64,000 nucleotides of DNA, from the NCBI RefSeq assembly GCF_019424165.1, contig NZ_JAHZAA010000001.1, forward strand, positions 1-64,000, given 5' to 3'. Within the stretch, counting starts at the first letter, position 1. Every line of letters begins with the position of its first letter. The notes below the pieces were generated by a model that saw nothing but the letters and a program-made list of their open reading frames with translations, did no database searches and was not told the origin of the DNA. The position numbers were made by a program, and so were the translations under genes. This stretch comes from Desulfovibrio sp. GTDB lineage: Bacteria; Desulfobacterota; Desulfovibrionia; Desulfovibrionales; Desulfovibrionaceae. Below, piece by piece: positions 34,719 through 42,926 of the stretch.

Positions 34719-36296
34719 TCAGAGCTTTGTCTGGTACTTGCGCAGCACCGAAGGCCCGTCAGTGCGGATGATCTTGAGCCAGCAGAAGGTCAGCAGCAGC
34801 GACGGCAGGGCCATGAGCGCGCCGGAAAAATTGCCGAACATCTTGGCAACGCCGAGGCCGCCCATGCAGATCATGCCCAAGGCCAGGATGCATTGCACAA
34901 GGCACCAGAAGGTACGGTGCAGGCGGTGCGGTTCGGAATCGGGACTAAGGCGGCGCGTGGCCGTGCTGGCGACCACATAGGAGCCGGAGTTGACAGTGGT
35001 TGCCAGAAAAATGGTGGACAGCAGGCAGTACGCCACCAGCACCACCTCTTTGAACGGCAATGTGCCGAGCACGGCAACCATGGCCGCAGCCCCGCCCTCG
35101 GCCTTGAGAATGCTTACGGCGTCCAGAATGCCGGCATGCTGTACATAGAGCGAATAGGAACCAAAAATGCCGTGCATCAGACAGCCGCCGGAGACCGTTC
35201 CCGTCATGCCCCACAAAATGATTTCACGCACGGTACGCCCGCGTGAAATACGCGCGATGAACAGGCCCATGAAGGGACCGAAGCCTGCCCAGAACAGGGC
35301 GTAAAAAATGGTCCAGTCCTGCGGAAAGCTGCCGCCGCCCCAGGGGTCTGTCCAGAAAACCATGTTGGGATAGTTGCCCAGCCATTTGCCGAAGGCATTG
35401 GTAAAAATGTTGAAGAGCTGCACGGTCGGCCCGGCGAAGAAACAGTAGGCCGCCAGCAGCAGGGCCAGAATGACGTTGACGTCGCTCAGCCATTTGATGC
35501 CCTTGTCCAGCCCACGGTACACCGTATAGCCCGCCACCAGACCGCTGAAGGCCAGAATGACAACCTGCGTGGTCAGGTTGGGATTGATGCCGAACACGCT
35601 TTGCAGCGCATAGGCCACTGTGGGCAGGGAAAGGCACATGGTCACGGCCGTGCAGAACATGAGGCCCAGAATAAAGAATACGTCAATGCACAGGCCCAGC
35701 CAGCCGCGCGCCATGCGCTGGCCGATAATCATTTCTGTGGCCGTGCTGACCCGCAGGAAAGGCTCCTTGCGGATGTAGAACATGTAGGCAATGGGCAGCG
35801 CCGTAATCAGATAGGTGCACCATGCGTTGGGTCCCCAGTGCATCAGCAGGTAGGCCAGCGCCCAGTCATAGGCCTGGGTGCTCATGGGGTCGGCATACTG
35901 GGGCGGGATAAGTATGTTCCAGAGCGGCTCGGTAATGGCCCAGAACATGATGGCGCCGCCCACGCCGGAACAGAAAATCATGGCTATCCAGGACGGCAGG
36001 GCAAACTGGGGCTTTTCGTCAGGTTCGCCGAACTTGATGTCACCCCAGCGGCTGAAGGCAAAGTAAAAACAGAGAAAGATCAGACCAACGGTTATCCAAA
36101 GGTACAATGTGCCGAAGTTGGCCGCAAAAGGCTCGTAAATTGCCGTAAGCACCGATTCCGCAGCCTTGGGTACAATGACTGCGGGCAAACTGATGAGCAG
36201 CACGATAAGCAGGCCCGGAACAAAGATTTTCCAGTCCGGTCGCAGGTCCTCGGCGTTGTTTTCGCCAGACGCGCCAGTGGGCTTGATTTCAGCCAT
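34719..36296 (-). CDS. BCCT-family transporter (betaine/choline/carnitine type)
   Basis: 525 residues with 12 membrane helices. It imports or exchanges quaternary ammonium or related zwitterions. The family core is clear: GGAIMFWAITEPLWN (about residues 115-130), TLTxYxxLDKGIKWLSDVN-like loop (YRGLDKGIKWLSDVNV) and the helix 8 signature GFGPFMGLFIARISRGRTVREI. The CaiT-like overall layout suggests an exchanger, but the substrate is not fixed by sequence. ATG 36296 has GGGAGG 4 bases upstream. A -24/-12 promoter (36342-36358) and a composite dyad (36419-36445) lie upstream, so sigma-54 control by the activator at 39358 is likely. Confidence 0.93.
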   Translation of the reverse strand: MAEIKPTGASGENNAEDLRPDWKIFVPGLLIVLLISLPAVIVPKAAESVLTAIYEPFAANFGTLYLWITVGLIFLCFYFAFSRWGDIKFGEPDEKPQFALPSWIAMIFCSGVGGAIMFWAITEPLWNILIPPQYADPMSTQAYDWALAYLLMHWGPNAWCTYLITALPIAYMFYIRKEPFLRVSTATEMIIGQRMARGWLGLCIDVFFILGLMFCTAVTMCLSLPTVAYALQSVFGINPNLTTQVVILAFSGLVAGYTVYRGLDKGIKWLSDVNVILALLLAAYCFFAGPTVQLFNIFTNAFGKWLGNYPNMVFWTDPWGGGSFPQDWTIFYALFWAGFGPFMGLFIARISRGRTVREIILWGMTGTVSGGCLMHGIFGSYSLYVQHAGILDAVSILKAEGGAAAMVAVLGTLPFKEVVLVAYCLLSTIFLATTVNSGSYVVASTATRRLSPDSEPHRLHRTFWCLVQCILALGMICMGGLGVAKMFGNFSGALMALPSLLLTFCWLKIIRTDGPSVLRKYQTKL

Positions 36297-36341
36297 GTTG
36301 CCTCCCGATGAGCAGATAGTGAAAAAGATTTTCACCTGTTC

Positions 36342-36358
36342 TGCAGTAGTCGTGCCAA
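36342..36358 (-). promoter_or_regulatory. Sigma-54 (-24/-12) promoter of the BCCT gene
   Basis: On the minus strand: TTGGCACGACTACTGCA. GG and GC are separated by exactly 10 bases, matching TTGGCACG-N4-TTGCA at all but one position. The predicted start point near 36331 leaves a 5' leader of about 35 bases before ATG 36296. Confidence 0.8.
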
Positions 36359-36418
36359 AATTCACCAAGCTGAAATACTTGTATTATTTTATATTGCCAA
36401 GCCCAAAGAGCTTTCTGC

Positions 36419-36445
36419 GCGACAAACGTGTCGCCTTTTGCGACA
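36419..36445. promoter_or_regulatory. Composite dyad, probable sigma-54 activator enhancer (copy 1)
   Basis: Read on the minus strand: TGTCGC-N5-GCGACA-N4-TGTCGC. The same half-sites with the same spacers occur at 40840-40866. The centre lies about 100 bases upstream of the BCCT start point and about 213 upstream of the AlkP-gene start point. TGT-N11-ACA dyads are the usual shape for Fis-type activator sites. Confidence 0.75.
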
Positions 36446-36515
36446 AAAATGCCATTTAAAAATATCCTTTAAATCAAGCATATTAAATAACACACTCCAC
36501 ATTTTACGCCATTTT

Positions 36516-36532
36516 GGTCGCCTTTGGCCACC
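36516..36532. promoter_or_regulatory. Degenerate activator half-dyad
   Basis: GGTCGC-N5-GCCACC matches the TGTCGC-N5-GCGACA dyad at 9 of 12 positions. It lies about 120 bases upstream of the start point predicted for the gene at 36699, the distance at which the two strong dyads stand from their promoters. Confidence 0.4.
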
Positions 36533-36617
36533 CGCGCAGGCCAAAAAGGTTTGTGCTCATTATGTCATGCCCAAAAATCATACATATATATCCATGTAAA
36601 AAGGGGTGTTATCGGCG

Positions 36618-36634
36618 TTGGCATGCTTATTGAT
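36618..36634 (+). promoter_or_regulatory. Sigma-54 (-24/-12) promoter of the AlkP-superfamily gene
   Basis: TTGGCATGCTTATTGAT: the GG element and the TTGA element are spaced by 10 bases; only GA in place of GC departs from the strong consensus at -12. The predicted start near 36645 gives a leader of about 54 bases. Confidence 0.7.
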
Positions 36635-36698
36635 TAATCTGGCGGCATCACACGGCAATCTTATGCTCGTCATGCATTATCAAGGAGGTTTTATAGTT

Positions 36699-38585
36699 AT
36701 GTCCGCCAAAGCCAAACGCGCCGCCCTTATCGGCTACGACTGCCTTATCCCCAAAAGGCTTGAACATATGCTGGCCCAGGGAGGGCTGGAAAATTTCCGC
36801 AAGTTCATGAACGAAGGCAGCTACATTCCCGAAGGGTTCAACCTGCCCACGGTCACCCCGCCTTCGTGGGCTACCATCTGCACCGGCGCGTGGCCCCGCA
36901 CCCACGGCGTGGAAGACTATTACTACTATCACGAAGGCCGCAGCCTGGACTATAAAGAAACCACACAGGCTTTCGGCTCCGACATCCTGACCGCCCAGAC
37001 CATCTGGGACGCCTGGGACAAGGCGGGCAAAAAGTGTCTTGTGATCAACTACCCCATGTCCTGGCCTTCCAAGATGGACAAGGGCGTCATGATCATGGGC
37101 GAGGGCCTCAGCCCCGCGGAAACGCGCTGGCCCCTGCACGGCAACGAGCACAAGGAATTTCTCTGCTCTGAAAGCGTGATCTCCACCGACTATTATCCCA
37201 TGGGCGCCCAGGGCGTTTTTGACGACGCCAAAGGCTGGAAAAACCTGCCCGAAGGCGATGAGCCGCTGGAAATGACCGTGAACATGACCTTCAAGGAATC
37301 CATCGAACCCATTGAAGATCAGGTATGGCACTGTCTTGTCTGGCAGAGCGAAGACGATGGCTATGACCGCATGGCGCTGTGCCCTGAAAAAGACTATGCC
37401 AAGGCCTTTTTCACCATCACCCTGGGCGCGTGGAGCGAACCCGTGCAGCACGACTTTACCGTAAAGGCCGATGGCCGCACGGAAAAGGGCGTGTTCCGCT
37501 GCAAGCTCATGCAGTTGTCTGACGACGCTGAAGAATTCAAGCTTTACGTGTCCGGCATAGCGGGCCGCTGCGGCTTTGTGTCGCCTGCCGAAGCCGCAGC
37601 CCACATTGATTTTTCCAAAGACATCACGGCCAACGACATCGGCCTTGTGGCCTACCTGCACGGCATTATCGACACCGACACCGTGTGCGAACTTGTGGAA
37701 TTTCACAGCGCGTGGCTCTGGAACACCATCAGTTCACTCACCAAGGCCAATCCGGACTGGGATCTGCTCTACATGCACTCCCACCCCATTGACTGGTTCT
37801 ACCACGGCTGGCTCAGCGATCTGGACAGCACGGACGAAGCCATCCGCACCCGCGCCGAAAAAATGGAACGCCACATCTACGAAGTGGAAGACCGCCTGCT
37901 GGGCCGCCTGATGGACATTATGGGCGATGAGACCCTCATGTGCGTCTGCTCCGACCACGGCGCAACCCCCATGGGACCCATCCTCAATACGGCCCACGCG
38001 CTCAAAGAGGCCGGGCTGTGCTCCTACGAGCCGAAAAAATCAGAAAACTACTGGGATATCTACGAAGAAACCGAAGGCTTCAACTACGTGCTTGACGTGA
38101 GCAAGTCCGTGGCCGTGCCCCAGCGCTACATGTTTGTCTACGTCAACCTGAAGGACAAATATCCCGGCGGCATTGTGGAAGCCGAGGATTATGAAAAGGT
38201 GCGTGACCAGATCATCGATGCCCTGCTTGACTACAAGCACCCCGAAACCGGCGAACGCCCGGTACTGCTGGCCGTGCGCCGCGAAGACGCCCATGTGTTC
38301 GGCATGGGCGGCGCGCAGGCGGGCGACGTGGTGTACGTGCTCAAGCCCGAATATATGGCCGAGCACGGCTATGGCCTGCCCACGGGCGAATCCGGCTGCG
38401 GCAGCCTGAAGAACCTGCTCATGTTCCGCGGGCCGAACATCAAAAAGGGCTATCGCTACACGCGCCCGCGCTGGCTGGCCGATATCGTGCCCACCTTCTG
38501 CTATGTGACAGGCAACCCCATTCCTGAAGATGCCGAAGGCGCGCCCATTTACCAGATCATGGAAAACCCCGACCTGGTGGACTAG
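36699..38585 (+). CDS. Cytosolic AlkP-superfamily phosphohydrolase/phosphodiesterase
   Basis: 628 residues, no signal peptide. The start AALIGYDCLIPKRL supplies the first metal aspartate (D14). LPTVTPPSWATICTGAWPRTHGV (from about 49) is the phosphodiesterase-type nucleophile region with Thr53, so it is not a sulfatase (no C/S-x-P-x-R). HSHPIDWFYHGW and CSDHGATPMG give further metal ligands. A beta-rich insertion sits at about 200-320. The region where a last histidine is usual reads PTGESGCGSLKNLL, so that ligand may be missing or displaced. ATG 36699 follows AAGGAGG by 10 bases. It is under a -24/-12 promoter and divergent from the BCCT transporter; it could act on what that protein imports. 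Substrate unknown. Confidence 0.85.
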   Translation: MSAKAKRAALIGYDCLIPKRLEHMLAQGGLENFRKFMNEGSYIPEGFNLPTVTPPSWATICTGAWPRTHGVEDYYYYHEGRSLDYKETTQAFGSDILTAQTIWDAWDKAGKKCLVINYPMSWPSKMDKGVMIMGEGLSPAETRWPLHGNEHKEFLCSESVISTDYYPMGAQGVFDDAKGWKNLPEGDEPLEMTVNMTFKESIEPIEDQVWHCLVWQSEDDGYDRMALCPEKDYAKAFFTITLGAWSEPVQHDFTVKADGRTEKGVFRCKLMQLSDDAEEFKLYVSGIAGRCGFVSPAEAAAHIDFSKDITANDIGLVAYLHGIIDTDTVCELVEFHSAWLWNTISSLTKANPDWDLLYMHSHPIDWFYHGWLSDLDSTDEAIRTRAEKMERHIYEVEDRLLGRLMDIMGDETLMCVCSDHGATPMGPILNTAHALKEAGLCSYEPKKSENYWDIYEETEGFNYVLDVSKSVAVPQRYMFVYVNLKDKYPGGIVEAEDYEKVRDQIIDALLDYKHPETGERPVLLAVRREDAHVFGMGGAQAGDVVYVLKPEYMAEHGYGLPTGESGCGSLKNLLMFRGPNIKKGYRYTRPRWLADIVPTFCYVTGNPIPEDAEGAPIYQIMENPDLVD

Positions 38586-38627
38586 CCAGCCCGTATTTGC
38601 AACCGGCGGGGCGCACCCCGCATCAGC

Positions 38628-38653
38628 CGCGCCCGCCCTCACGGGCGGGCGCG
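38628..38653 (+). other. GC hairpin between the AlkP gene and the next gene
   Basis: A perfect 11-bp stem CGCGCCCGCCC / GGGCGGGCGCG with a 4-base loop, no T-run, immediately before the ribosome site of the gene at 38671. It is more likely an mRNA processing or stability element than a terminator. Confidence 0.5.
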
Positions 38654-38670
38654 AAGTAGAGGAAAAAATC

Positions 38671-39222
38671 ATGGCAGAAAAAAAAGCAATACTGCTCCTG
38701 GCGCCGGAACTGAGCCTGAACGCCGCGTCGGAAACGCTCGACAAACTGCGCAAAAAGGCCGCCCTGCTGCCCAGGGCCTGCAAAGACGGTCTTGAGGCCC
38801 ACGCCGCGGCCCTGGGCGCAAAAACTGTAGACACAAGCGCCCTGACGGAACAGAACGAAGAAGCCTTTTTGCTGCTCAAGGGCGGCGAGGCCGAGCTGGC
38901 CGCCATCCTTGAATATGCCGACAGGCGCACCCTTGTGGTGGCCGCCGGGACCGATGCCGTGGCCTTTTACGGCCTGGCGGTCAACGGCAAGGCCGGTGCC
39001 GTGGACCGTGCAGTCAACGCCGAAGACATTGCCCTTACCATAGCCACCATCGCAGACCTGCCCATCACGGCGGAATGCACCGGCGGCATCGTGTATCAGG
39101 TCATGAAAAACCCCAACCTGAAGCTCGACGAGATCCGCAAACTCAAGGAAGCCCTGCTGCGCATGGAATCCGTCATCCAGCGCGACAACCGCGAACCCTG
39201 GGACAAGCACGACTGCGCCTGA
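38671..39222 (+). CDS. Small protein resembling the C-terminal part of an AlkP-superfamily enzyme
   Basis: 183 residues. Residues about 85-150 (TLVVAAGTDAVAFYG... AEDIALTIATIADLPITAECTGGIVYQVMKNPNL) line up with the last part of the neighbouring hydrolase (LADIVPTFCYVTGNPIPEDAEGAPIYQIMENPDL). The catalytic N-terminal half, with all metal ligands, is absent. The first 80 residues are Ala/Leu/Glu-rich and unrecognised; the last 30 are a charged helix. It is an apparently intact gene (AGAGGA before ATG 38671) with a good reading frame, so it is not simply decay. A partner or regulator of the hydrolase is possible; function unknown. Confidence 0.75.
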   Translation: MAEKKAILLLAPELSLNAASETLDKLRKKAALLPRACKDGLEAHAAALGAKTVDTSALTEQNEEAFLLLKGGEAELAAILEYADRRTLVVAAGTDAVAFYGLAVNGKAGAVDRAVNAEDIALTIATIADLPITAECTGGIVYQVMKNPNLKLDEIRKLKEALLRMESVIQRDNREPWDKHDCA

Positions 39223-39258
39223 TCTCCCTTGCCAGGAGACGCGTCCATACCCCACGCC

Positions 39259-39294
39259 GGGCGACCCGCCGCAAAACATGCGGCGCGGTCGCCC
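39259..39294. terminator. Hairpin between convergent operon end and activator gene
   Basis: GGGCGACCCGCCGCA and TGCGGCGCGGTCGCCC form a 15-bp stem with one bulged C and a 5-base loop. T-runs are poor on both sides. It is a bidirectional terminator candidate. Confidence 0.55.
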
Positions 39295-39357
39295 GCGCCG
39301 TTTCATGCCTCGCACGCCCAGTATTCCCGTACACAGGGCAACCGGAAGCGCAAAAAT

Positions 39358-40818
39358 CTACTGTTTTTTCTGTGGCGCCCCGCCCTCGAGCATCAGGGTT
39401 CCTGTTCTTGGTTCGCTCATGCCAAGCCGCTTCATTTTACGTTGCAGGGTGCGCAGATTAAGCCCCAGTGCCTGCGCCGCCCTGCCCTTCTGCCAGCGGC
39501 ACTGGTCCAGGGCCTGCCGGATCATGCGTTCTTCCAGGCGCATGACGGCCTGATCCAGGGTGGCCGCCTCTGCCTCCACGGTAAGCACCAGCCCCGCATC
39601 GGCATGCAGATCGCCCAGCGAAGACAGGGCTTCTTCGCCAAAGGCCATGTACCTGTCCAGAAAGTTGTAAAGCTCGCGCACATTGCCGGGCCAGTCGTAG
39701 CGCTCCATGGCAAGGCGCACATGCTGCGGCAGCACCATGAACACCTTGCGCCGCTCCATCCAGGCATCCACAAGCAGGGGGATGTCGCCTTGCCGCTCAC
39801 ACAGCGGCGGCAGGGTAATGGAAAGCACATGCACCCTGTAATAAAAGTCCGAGCGCATTTTCTTTTCGCGCACCATACGCGCAAGGTCCTGGTTGGTGGC
39901 CGCGATAAGCCTGAATGAAGACTTGCGCGGCTTGTTGTCGCCCACAGGGGTGTACATCTTGTTTTCAATGGCCCGCAGCAGCTTGACCTGAAGGTGCAGG
40001 GGCAGCTCCCCTATTTCGTCCAGAAACAGCGTGCCGCCGTGGGCCGCCCCGATATAGCCGTCCTTGTTGGCGTGCGCACCGGAAAAAGCCCCCTTTACGT
40101 GACCAAAAAACTCACTTTCCAGCAATTGCTCGGGGATGGCCCCGCAGTTGACCGGCACGTAGTTGCCCTTGCGCCCGCTGTATTCATGAATGCTGCGCGC
40201 CACCAAGTCTTTGCCACAGCCTGTTTCACCGTAAATGATGACGTTTGAATCCGTTTCCGCAGCCCGCAGTATCTGGCTGTAGAGCTGGCGCATGGGTTCG
40301 CTCTGGCCGACCATTGCGCCAAGACCGCGCAGATTGACCACAGACTCCCGCAATGCGCGATTTTCTTCACGAAGGGCCAGCTCCTGAAACTTCTGCTCGC
40401 TCACGTCCATGATCAGGCCTTCCAGATATTGCGGACAGCCCTCTTCGTCATCCACGCATTCGCCCTGGTCCCAGAGCCATTTTATCCGGCCCGACGGCAG
40501 CAAAAGGCGGTACATCACCTGATAGGATTCCCGCGCGACAATACTGTCGCGTATGGTTTTCCTTGTCCGCTCAAGGTCCTCGGGGTGGGTCATGCGTTCG
40601 ATGGTGTTGTTATGCCCCATCAGCATGTCCCCGGCTGTGATGCCCAAAAGGTCGTAACAACCCCGGCTGACGAATTCCAGCTCGTAGATCAGGTTTTTCT
40701 TTTCATCACGAGTATCGCCCAAAATGCGACAACGATAGGCCATCCCCGGCAAATGATTGAGTAAACGGCGGTAACTTCTTTCCACGTTTAAAAAAAGGGG
40801 TTGAGAGGACAATGTCAT
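39358..40818 (-). CDS. Sigma-54-dependent transcriptional activator (PAS-AAA+-Fis)
   Basis: 486 residues. A PAS domain (about residues 12-142, ending in a typical ILMDVSEQK-like GLIMDVSEQKFQ) is the sensor. The AAA+ domain has Walker A GETGCGKD (197-204), the sigma-54 contact loop as GAFSGA (243-248; consensus GAFTGA) and Walker B TLFLDE (263-268). A Fis-type helix-turn-helix ends the protein (GRAAQALGLNLRTLQRKMKRLGM). Start ATG 40818 is chosen for the strong AAGGTGAT ribosome site; upstream frame extension runs through the enhancer. The gene faces the osmC operon across a shared region with the composite dyad 21 bases before its own start, so autoregulation is likely. Signal unknown. Confidence 0.95.
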   Translation of the reverse strand: MTLSSQPLFLNVERSYRRLLNHLPGMAYRCRILGDTRDEKKNLIYELEFVSRGCYDLLGITAGDMLMGHNNTIERMTHPEDLERTRKTIRDSIVARESYQVMYRLLLPSGRIKWLWDQGECVDDEEGCPQYLEGLIMDVSEQKFQELALREENRALRESVVNLRGLGAMVGQSEPMRQLYSQILRAAETDSNVIIYGETGCGKDLVARSIHEYSGRKGNYVPVNCGAIPEQLLESEFFGHVKGAFSGAHANKDGYIGAAHGGTLFLDEIGELPLHLQVKLLRAIENKMYTPVGDNKPRKSSFRLIAATNQDLARMVREKKMRSDFYYRVHVLSITLPPLCERQGDIPLLVDAWMERRKVFMVLPQHVRLAMERYDWPGNVRELYNFLDRYMAFGEEALSSLGDLHADAGLVLTVEAEAATLDQAVMRLEERMIRQALDQCRWQKGRAAQALGLNLRTLQRKMKRLGMSEPRTGTLMLEGGAPQKKQ

Positions 40819-40839
40819 GGCATCACCTTTTACAATTCT

Positions 40840-40866
40840 TGTCGCCATACGCGACAAAACTGTCGT
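40840..40866. promoter_or_regulatory. Composite dyad, probable sigma-54 activator enhancer (copy 2)
   Basis: Plus strand: TGTCGC-N5-GCGACA-N4-TGTCGT, the same architecture as 36419-36445 read on the minus strand. The inner dyad extends to TTGTCGC/GCGACAA (40839-40857). It is centred about 113 bases upstream of the start point predicted for osmC. Confidence 0.78.
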
Positions 40867-40939
40867 GTTTCGTAAGCGATAATCGCCCGATGTGCCAGAA
40901 AACACAAGCTCCGGCGTGGGCCTCGCGCACAAAGACCTC

Positions 40940-40956
40940 TGGCACCATTAGTGCAA
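40940..40956 (+). promoter_or_regulatory. Sigma-54 (-24/-12) promoter of the osmC operon
   Basis: TGGCACCATTAGTGCAA: GG and GC are separated by 10 bases, with one mismatch in the -12 TTGC block. The predicted start near 40966 leaves a 33-base leader with GGAGG before ATG 40999. Confidence 0.78.
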
Positions 40957-40998
40957 TAGGCAGGCCAACTGCTCCAAACCCATTCCGGAGGACTCAAC

Positions 40999-41436
40999 AT
41001 GTCGCATAACCTCAGTGTTTCTCTTTCCCGCAAGGGGTCCAGGGTCAACCTTGATATGGATGTGGCCGCCATCGGCACGATCTCCATTGACGGAGAGGCG
41101 GTCCCCTCCGAAGAGCGCGCGGGCGTAGCCAAAAAGATGCTGGGGGCCTCGGCCCTGTACTGCTATTGCGCCGCTCTGGACAAGGCTCTGGATACCCGCA
41201 ACGCCAGGTACGACAGCATCGAAGGCTCGGCCACGGTGCGCACCGGCACGGACGAACTGGGCCGGGGCCGCGTCATCGGCATTGATATTGACGTAACCGT
41301 TCATATGGACGAGGAATTTGCCTTTATTTTCGACCGGGTTGAAAAGGTCATGCGCAAGGGCTGCCTTGTGACGGGATCGCTGGAAAATGCCTTTCCCGTG
41401 ACCTACAAGCTCACCCTTGCCGAAGACGAGGACTAG
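40999..41436 (+). CDS. OsmC/Ohr-family protein (thiol peroxidase)
   Basis: 145 residues, the usual OsmC length. The two redox cysteines are at 55 (or 57; ALYCYCAALDKAL) and 122 (RKGCLVTGSLENAFPVTYKL), about 66 residues apart as in E. coli OsmC. OsmC/Ohr proteins reduce organic hydroperoxides and are recycled by lipoylated proteins and dihydrolipoamide dehydrogenase. Here those partners are encoded next: lpd starts 2 bases after the stop and gcvH follows. GGAGG lies 7 bases before ATG. First gene behind the -24/-12 promoter. The family is sure; peroxide as the real substrate is inferred. Confidence 0.88.
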   Translation: MSHNLSVSLSRKGSRVNLDMDVAAIGTISIDGEAVPSEERAGVAKKMLGASALYCYCAALDKALDTRNARYDSIEGSATVRTGTDELGRGRVIGIDIDVTVHMDEEFAFIFDRVEKVMRKGCLVTGSLENAFPVTYKLTLAEDED

Positions 41437-41438
41437 GT

Positions 41439-42866
41439 ATGGCTGCCGAAACCAAGACCCTGACAGTCATCGGCGGCGGTCCGGGCGGCTACACGGCGGC
41501 CTTTGCGGCTGCCCGCGCCGGCATGCGCGTCACACTGGTGGAATGCGAAGCACTTGGAGGAACCTGCCTCAACCACGGCTGTATCCCCACCAAGACCATC
41601 AAGTCCTCTGCCGAGGCGCTGGAACTGGCCCAGAACGCGGCTGAGTTCGGTGTGCGCATTGATGGCGCCATACATATAGACCCCGCGGCCGTGCTCCAGC
41701 GCAAGGAGCGTGTGCGCTCCATACTCTGTTCCGGCCTGGAAAAAACCTGCGCGGCACTGGGCATTGATCTGGTGCGCGGCCGGGGCCGCATACTGCGCGC
41801 CGGGCTGGTTGAACTGGTCGAACCTGGTGGCAGCCGCACGGTGGAAGCCGACAATATTATCATCGCCACCGGTTCACGCCCGGTGGAACTGCCCGGCCTG
41901 CCCACAGACCACACGCACATCCTGAACAGTGATGACGCCCTGCGGCTGGAATCCGTGCCGTCTTCGCTCATCATTGTGGGCGGCGGCGTCATTGGCTGTG
42001 AAATGGCCTGTATTTACCGTGCGTTCGGCGCAGCCGTAACCCTTGTGGAAGGGCAAGGCCGCATTCTGCCCCTGCCCTCGGTGGATGAAGATATCAGCGC
42101 CCTTTTACAGCGCGAGATGAAAAAACGCCGAATCACCTGCGAAACCGGCTGCACGCTCAGCAAGGTGACCACCGGCCCGGACGGCGTGCATGCGGTGCTG
42201 GCGGCATCGCCCTTTGCGCCTTCCGGCGCTGCTCCCCGACCGGAAAAACCCGTACACGCCGAAAAAGTGCTGGTAACCGTGGGCCGCGCACCCTGTACAG
42301 ACGGCCTCGGCCTTGAAGAAGCGGGCGTTGCTGTGGACGCGCGGGGCTGGATTGCGGCTGACGCGCGCATGCGTACCTCAGTGCCGCACATTTACGCCAT
42401 TGGCGATGTGCTCGGTCCCGGGCGCGTCATGCTCGCTCACGCGGCCTCGGCGGAAGCGCTGTGCGCAGTGGAAGACTGCCTCGGCCGGAATACGGGCCGG
42501 GATATGGATTACCGCCACATCCCTTCGGCCATCTTTACGTCACCCGAAATAGGCTGTGTGGGCATGAGCGAGCGGCAGGCCAGAGATGCCGGACATGACG
42601 TCAAAACGTCTGTGGTGCAGATGCGCGAACTGGGCAAGGCCCAGGCCATGAGTGCCCTGCCCGGCTTCTGCAAACTGGTGGCCGATGCACGCACCGACGC
42701 CCTGCTGGGCGTGCATATGGCCGGGGCGCACGCCACGGACCTTGTGGCCGAGGGCGTTCTGGCCCTGCACCTTGGGGCTGCGGTTGCGGATGTGGCCACG
42801 GCTGTCCATGCCCACCCCACCCTTGCGGAAGTTATGGGCGAGGCCGCCCTGCGCATGCCCCAGTAA
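41439..42866 (+). CDS. lpdA: Dihydrolipoamide dehydrogenase
   Basis: 475 residues. A flavoprotein disulfide reductase that moves electrons between NAD(H) and lipoyl groups. It has the FAD site VIGGGPGGYTAAFAAARAG, redox cysteines 43 and 48 (GGTCLNHGCIPTK), the NAD site IIVGGGVIGCEMACIYRAFG, FAD motif YAIGDVLG and the C-terminal catalytic HAHPTLAE (His459/Glu464). An extra loop near residues 260-275 (FAPSGAAPRPEKP) is unusual. It lies between osmC and gcvH in one operon with a 2-base gap upstream. No 2-oxoacid dehydrogenase or glycine decarboxylase subunit is nearby. Confidence 0.95.
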   Translation: MAAETKTLTVIGGGPGGYTAAFAAARAGMRVTLVECEALGGTCLNHGCIPTKTIKSSAEALELAQNAAEFGVRIDGAIHIDPAAVLQRKERVRSILCSGLEKTCAALGIDLVRGRGRILRAGLVELVEPGGSRTVEADNIIIATGSRPVELPGLPTDHTHILNSDDALRLESVPSSLIIVGGGVIGCEMACIYRAFGAAVTLVEGQGRILPLPSVDEDISALLQREMKKRRITCETGCTLSKVTTGPDGVHAVLAASPFAPSGAAPRPEKPVHAEKVLVTVGRAPCTDGLGLEEAGVAVDARGWIAADARMRTSVPHIYAIGDVLGPGRVMLAHAASAEALCAVEDCLGRNTGRDMDYRHIPSAIFTSPEIGCVGMSERQARDAGHDVKTSVVQMRELGKAQAMSALPGFCKLVADARTDALLGVHMAGAHATDLVAEGVLALHLGAAVADVATAVHAHPTLAEVMGEAALRMPQ

Positions 42867-42926
42867 TCCACGCCCAAACGCCACAGAACGGCGCGTGGGA
42901 ACAGCAACAGAGATCAGGAGAACAGC

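Noticed and set aside
36699..38585. Choline-sulfatase or other sulfatase
   Set aside because: The nucleophile region is PTVTPPSWAT with threonine; the C/S-x-P-x-R formylglycine signature is absent.
42867..42926. Glycine riboswitch before gcvH
   Set aside because: The gap is only 60 bases and lacks the aptamer pattern; gcvH is simply an internal gene of the operon.
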